From Verrucomicrobiota bacterium (GTDB lineage: Bacteria > Verrucomicrobiota > Verrucomicrobiia > Opitutales > Oceanipulchritudinaceae), in the NCBI GenBank assembly GCA_009908535.1, contig JAAAOD010000203.1, positions 1 through 14,551 of the forward strand: a stretch of 14,551 nt of DNA. The letters run 5' to 3'. The notes beneath the pieces are model-generated. The model was given only the letters and a program-made list of their open reading frames with translations, made no database searches and was not told the DNA's origin. The position numbers and the translations under genes are program-made. The stretch's first letter is position 1. The number at the start of each line of letters is the position of its first letter. Of the stretch, positions 12,642-14,551 are shown piece after piece.

Positions 12642-14551
12642 TCACATCCGGACTTCCACGGAGTGGCGACCGCCATCGGGTGCGGGCAGCTGCGTGCCCT
12701 CGAGCGGACTTCCGTCGAGCGTGATCGCCTTCGGCCCTTTGCCGCCTTCGGGGCGGTTGTGGAATTCGATCTCGTAGGTGGTGGCACGGAAGCGCCGGGT
12801 GAGGCGCGCATGGGGAAGGTCGGCGGGCAGGCAGGGATCGAGGAGCAGGCCGTCGTAGGCACGGCGTGCCCCGAGGATGTACTCGACGAGGAGTTGGCAG
12901 AACCATCCGGCGGTGCCGGTACGCCACGCGTAACCCTTCTGTCCGTAAATCTGGGGGACGCTGCTGTAGCTGTTCACGTAGCTGAAGGGTTCCGCCCCGG
13001 ACTGGCTCACGGGGTTTGCGGGGTTGTCCGGTGTCACCTTGCGGAAGGTGCGCCATGCCTGTTCGGAGCGACCGAGGAGGCAGTCCGCCACCCCCTTGAA
13101 GCCGGCGGCGTGGTTGTAGCAGCCGCCGTTTTCATTGGCCCCGGGCATGGAATTGGACATGCGGCCGACGCGCGGATCGTAGGCCGGATAGGGCGGGGTG
13201 CAGATGCGGAAACCGATGTCGGCCTCGAGCATTTCGTCCACTTTCTCCATGATGGCGCGGGCGCGCTCGCCCTCCGCCACACCGGAAAGGACCGCCCATG
13301 ACTGCGGATTGAGAAAGATCTTTCCGTACCGCGCCTCCCGCGATCCGATTTTATAACCGTCCTCGCAAAAGGTCCGCACATACCACTCGCCGTCCCACGC
13401 GGTGCTGTTGAGCCGGTGCTTGAATTCCTCATACACCTGGCGGCATTCTTCGGCCAGTTCGGCCTCGCCGGACCGGTCGCAGAGTTCCGCCATTTCGCGC
13501 GCGCCGAGGCAGAGCTGCATGGTGACGAAGACGCTTTCGCGCTCCCCGGTTTCGGCGGTGGCCTCGAGGCCGTCGTTCCAGTCCGCGTGGTGCTGGCGGC
13601 AGAGGCCGTGCCCGCCGGTGTCCCCGGCAAGGTAGCGCAGCGCGCGCACCGCGTGGTCGAGGACGCTACCGCGCTCGGTGGATTCGAAGTAGGGCACCTC
13701 CACGCCGAGGAGATCGAAATTCCCCGATTCCTTCACGAGGGCGGGAAGGACCTGGAGAATCCACGCCGGCTTGTCGGAATACTGCAGGCGGTTGAGGGGA
13801 CGGAAACCGTGGGGAACGGCCCCGTGGGCGTACTGGCTCGTCAGGGCCCGGACAAGGTTCGCCTCCGCGGCGAGGGGATCGGCAAGGCTCAGGGCGATGT
13901 CCGTCTGGAGGTTGTCGCGGAAACCGCTTTTGTTGATGAGGTAGTGGTCGAGCTGCTTTTTCAGGAAGATATTGAAGAGGCCGTTGTACAGCTCATGCCC
14001 GACATCGACGCGGAAGGCCGCGGCCCGTTCCGCCAGCTCCCCGCGCGCCTCCTCGCACAAGGCGTCGAGCTGCGCGGGGGAGAGGCTCTCCCGCAGGCGG
14101 CGCACTTCCTCCTTGTCGGCACACTGTCCAAGGACGAAGTCGGCCCGCCGCGTCTCGCCCGGTTCAAGGGTGAACTTCACCTGGACGATGCCCGCGCAAT
14201 CGGGGCCGCAACCGTCCCGACCGTCGCAGTCCCAGCCCCAGAGGATCTTCGGCGCGCTGACGGAGTAGTCGGCACGGGTGAAATGATCCCGGTAGCCGCT
14301 GGCGTTGAAAAAGTCGTTCAGCGTGACAAGGTAGCCGCGGAAGCGTTCCGTCGGCACGTTGGTGTCGCGGTTGGTGACGAGCACGCCCCCGATATCCGGG
14401 AGGACTTCGGAAAAATTCGTCTTTCCGATGGCGCGGCCCTCGTGGTCGGTTCCCGTGAGCTGGAAGAGCGCGTAGCTGAAAACGGATACGCTCCGGCGGC
14501 GTTGCGATTCGTTGGTGACCTCGACGGTCGTGCATTCCACCGGGATTTTGC
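12642..14551 (-). CDS. GH94-family disaccharide phosphorylase, partial (N-terminus outside window)
   Basis: The frame is open to the right edge; about 636 residues are visible of the usual 790-820. The GTG at 14538-14540 is internal: codons upstream of it remain open, and the sequence there (KIPVECTTVEVTNES) continues a beta-sandwich domain. GH94 landmarks are SGFRDNLQTDIAL, HHADWNDGLE (WND holds the expected catalytic aspartate), YGKIFLNPQSWAVLSGVAE, ANENGGCYNHAAGFKGVAD, EPFSYVNSYS, WRTGTAGWF and DGLLLDPCLP. Family members split beta-linked disaccharides with phosphate, releasing glucose-1-phosphate or a similar sugar phosphate. The usual DVQHWWHP segment of cellobiose and chitobiose phosphorylases is AVPHGFRPL here, so the acceptor or phosphate site may differ. 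It is probably the first visible gene of the phosphorylase-sulfatase-GH116-GH28 operon. Location cannot be judged without the N-terminus. Confidence 0.9.
   Translation of the reverse strand, partial: KIPVECTTVEVTNESQRRRSVSVFSYALFQLTGTDHEGRAIGKTNFSEVLPDIGGVLVTNRDTNVPTERFRGYLVTLNDFFNASGYRDHFTRADYSVSAPKILWGWDCDGRDGCGPDCAGIVQVKFTLEPGETRRADFVLGQCADKEEVRRLRESLSPAQLDALCEEARGELAERAAAFRVDVGHELYNGLFNIFLKKQLDHYLINKSGFRDNLQTDIALSLADPLAAEANLVRALTSQYAHGAVPHGFRPLNRLQYSDKPAWILQVLPALVKESGNFDLLGVEVPYFESTERGSVLDHAVRALRYLAGDTGGHGLCRQHHADWNDGLEATAETGERESVFVTMQLCLGAREMAELCDRSGEAELAEECRQVYEEFKHRLNSTAWDGEWYVRTFCEDGYKIGSREARYGKIFLNPQSWAVLSGVAEGERARAIMEKVDEMLEADIGFRICTPPYPAYDPRVGRMSNSMPGANENGGCYNHAAGFKGVADCLLGRSEQAWRTFRKVTPDNPANPVSQSGAEPFSYVNSYSSVPQIYGQKGYAWRTGTAGWFCQLLVEYILGARRAYDGLLLDPCLPADLPHARLTRRFRATTYEIEFHNRPEGGKGPKAITLDGSPLEGTQLPAPDGGRHSVEVRM

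Noticed and set aside
1..14551. tRNA, rRNA, CRISPR array, insertion sequence or phage gene
   Set aside because: I looked on both strands and found no cloverleaf-like segment, regularly spaced repeats, transposase or integrase motif, or terminal inverted repeats.

Overview
The window is a GC-rich stretch of a carbohydrate-utilisation locus: nine genes, of which the two at the edges are partial. The likely source is a Verrucomicrobiota-type bacterium (Opitutia or a related PVC lineage). This is inferred from the style of the LacI-family regulator (DNA-binding domain ending in a KPNPLLASLASKR hinge), the glycoside hydrolase and sulfatase content, the large MFS transporter followed by a small membrane protein, and the near absence of Shine-Dalgarno sequences. 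No rRNA, tRNA, CRISPR or mobile element is visible.

Layout. Positions 1-306 (+) hold the C-terminus of a GH78-like alpha-L-rhamnosidase. It converges on a three-gene minus-strand group read from 3800 down to 317: a GH140/DUF4038-type glycosidase, an AEC-family membrane transporter and a LacI-family repressor. A 340-bp divergent control region (3801-4140) separates this group from a plus-strand pair: an 841-residue MFS sugar transporter with a roughly 400-residue domain between its last two membrane helices, and a translationally coupled DUF3592-like membrane protein. That pair converges at 7355/7377 on a second minus-strand operon, read from the right edge: GH94-family phosphorylase (5' end outside the window), sulfatase, GH116 glycosidase and GH28-like parallel beta-helix enzyme. 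The last two are coupled by a GTGA overlap.

How it may work (inference). Every catabolic enzyme whose N-terminus is visible lacks a signal peptide, and the locus encodes an inner-membrane MFS importer. The simplest model is import of a (probably sulfated) oligosaccharide followed by cytoplasmic desulfation, phosphorolysis and hydrolysis. Rhamnosidase-like, GH140-like and GH28-like genes point to a rhamnose- or uronate-containing polymer, either pectin-like or a sulfated algal rhamnan. The sequence does not settle the substrate.

Regulation. A 12-bp element, TSAAACCGTTSA, occurs once upstream of the LacI gene and twice in the divergent region. I found no copy inside a gene by eye. It is the best candidate operator of the local LacI regulator. 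The most unusual features are the MFS transporter with its large predicted periplasmic insert and coupled DUF3592-like partner, and the non-canonical active-site motifs in the GH28-like and GH94 enzymes.
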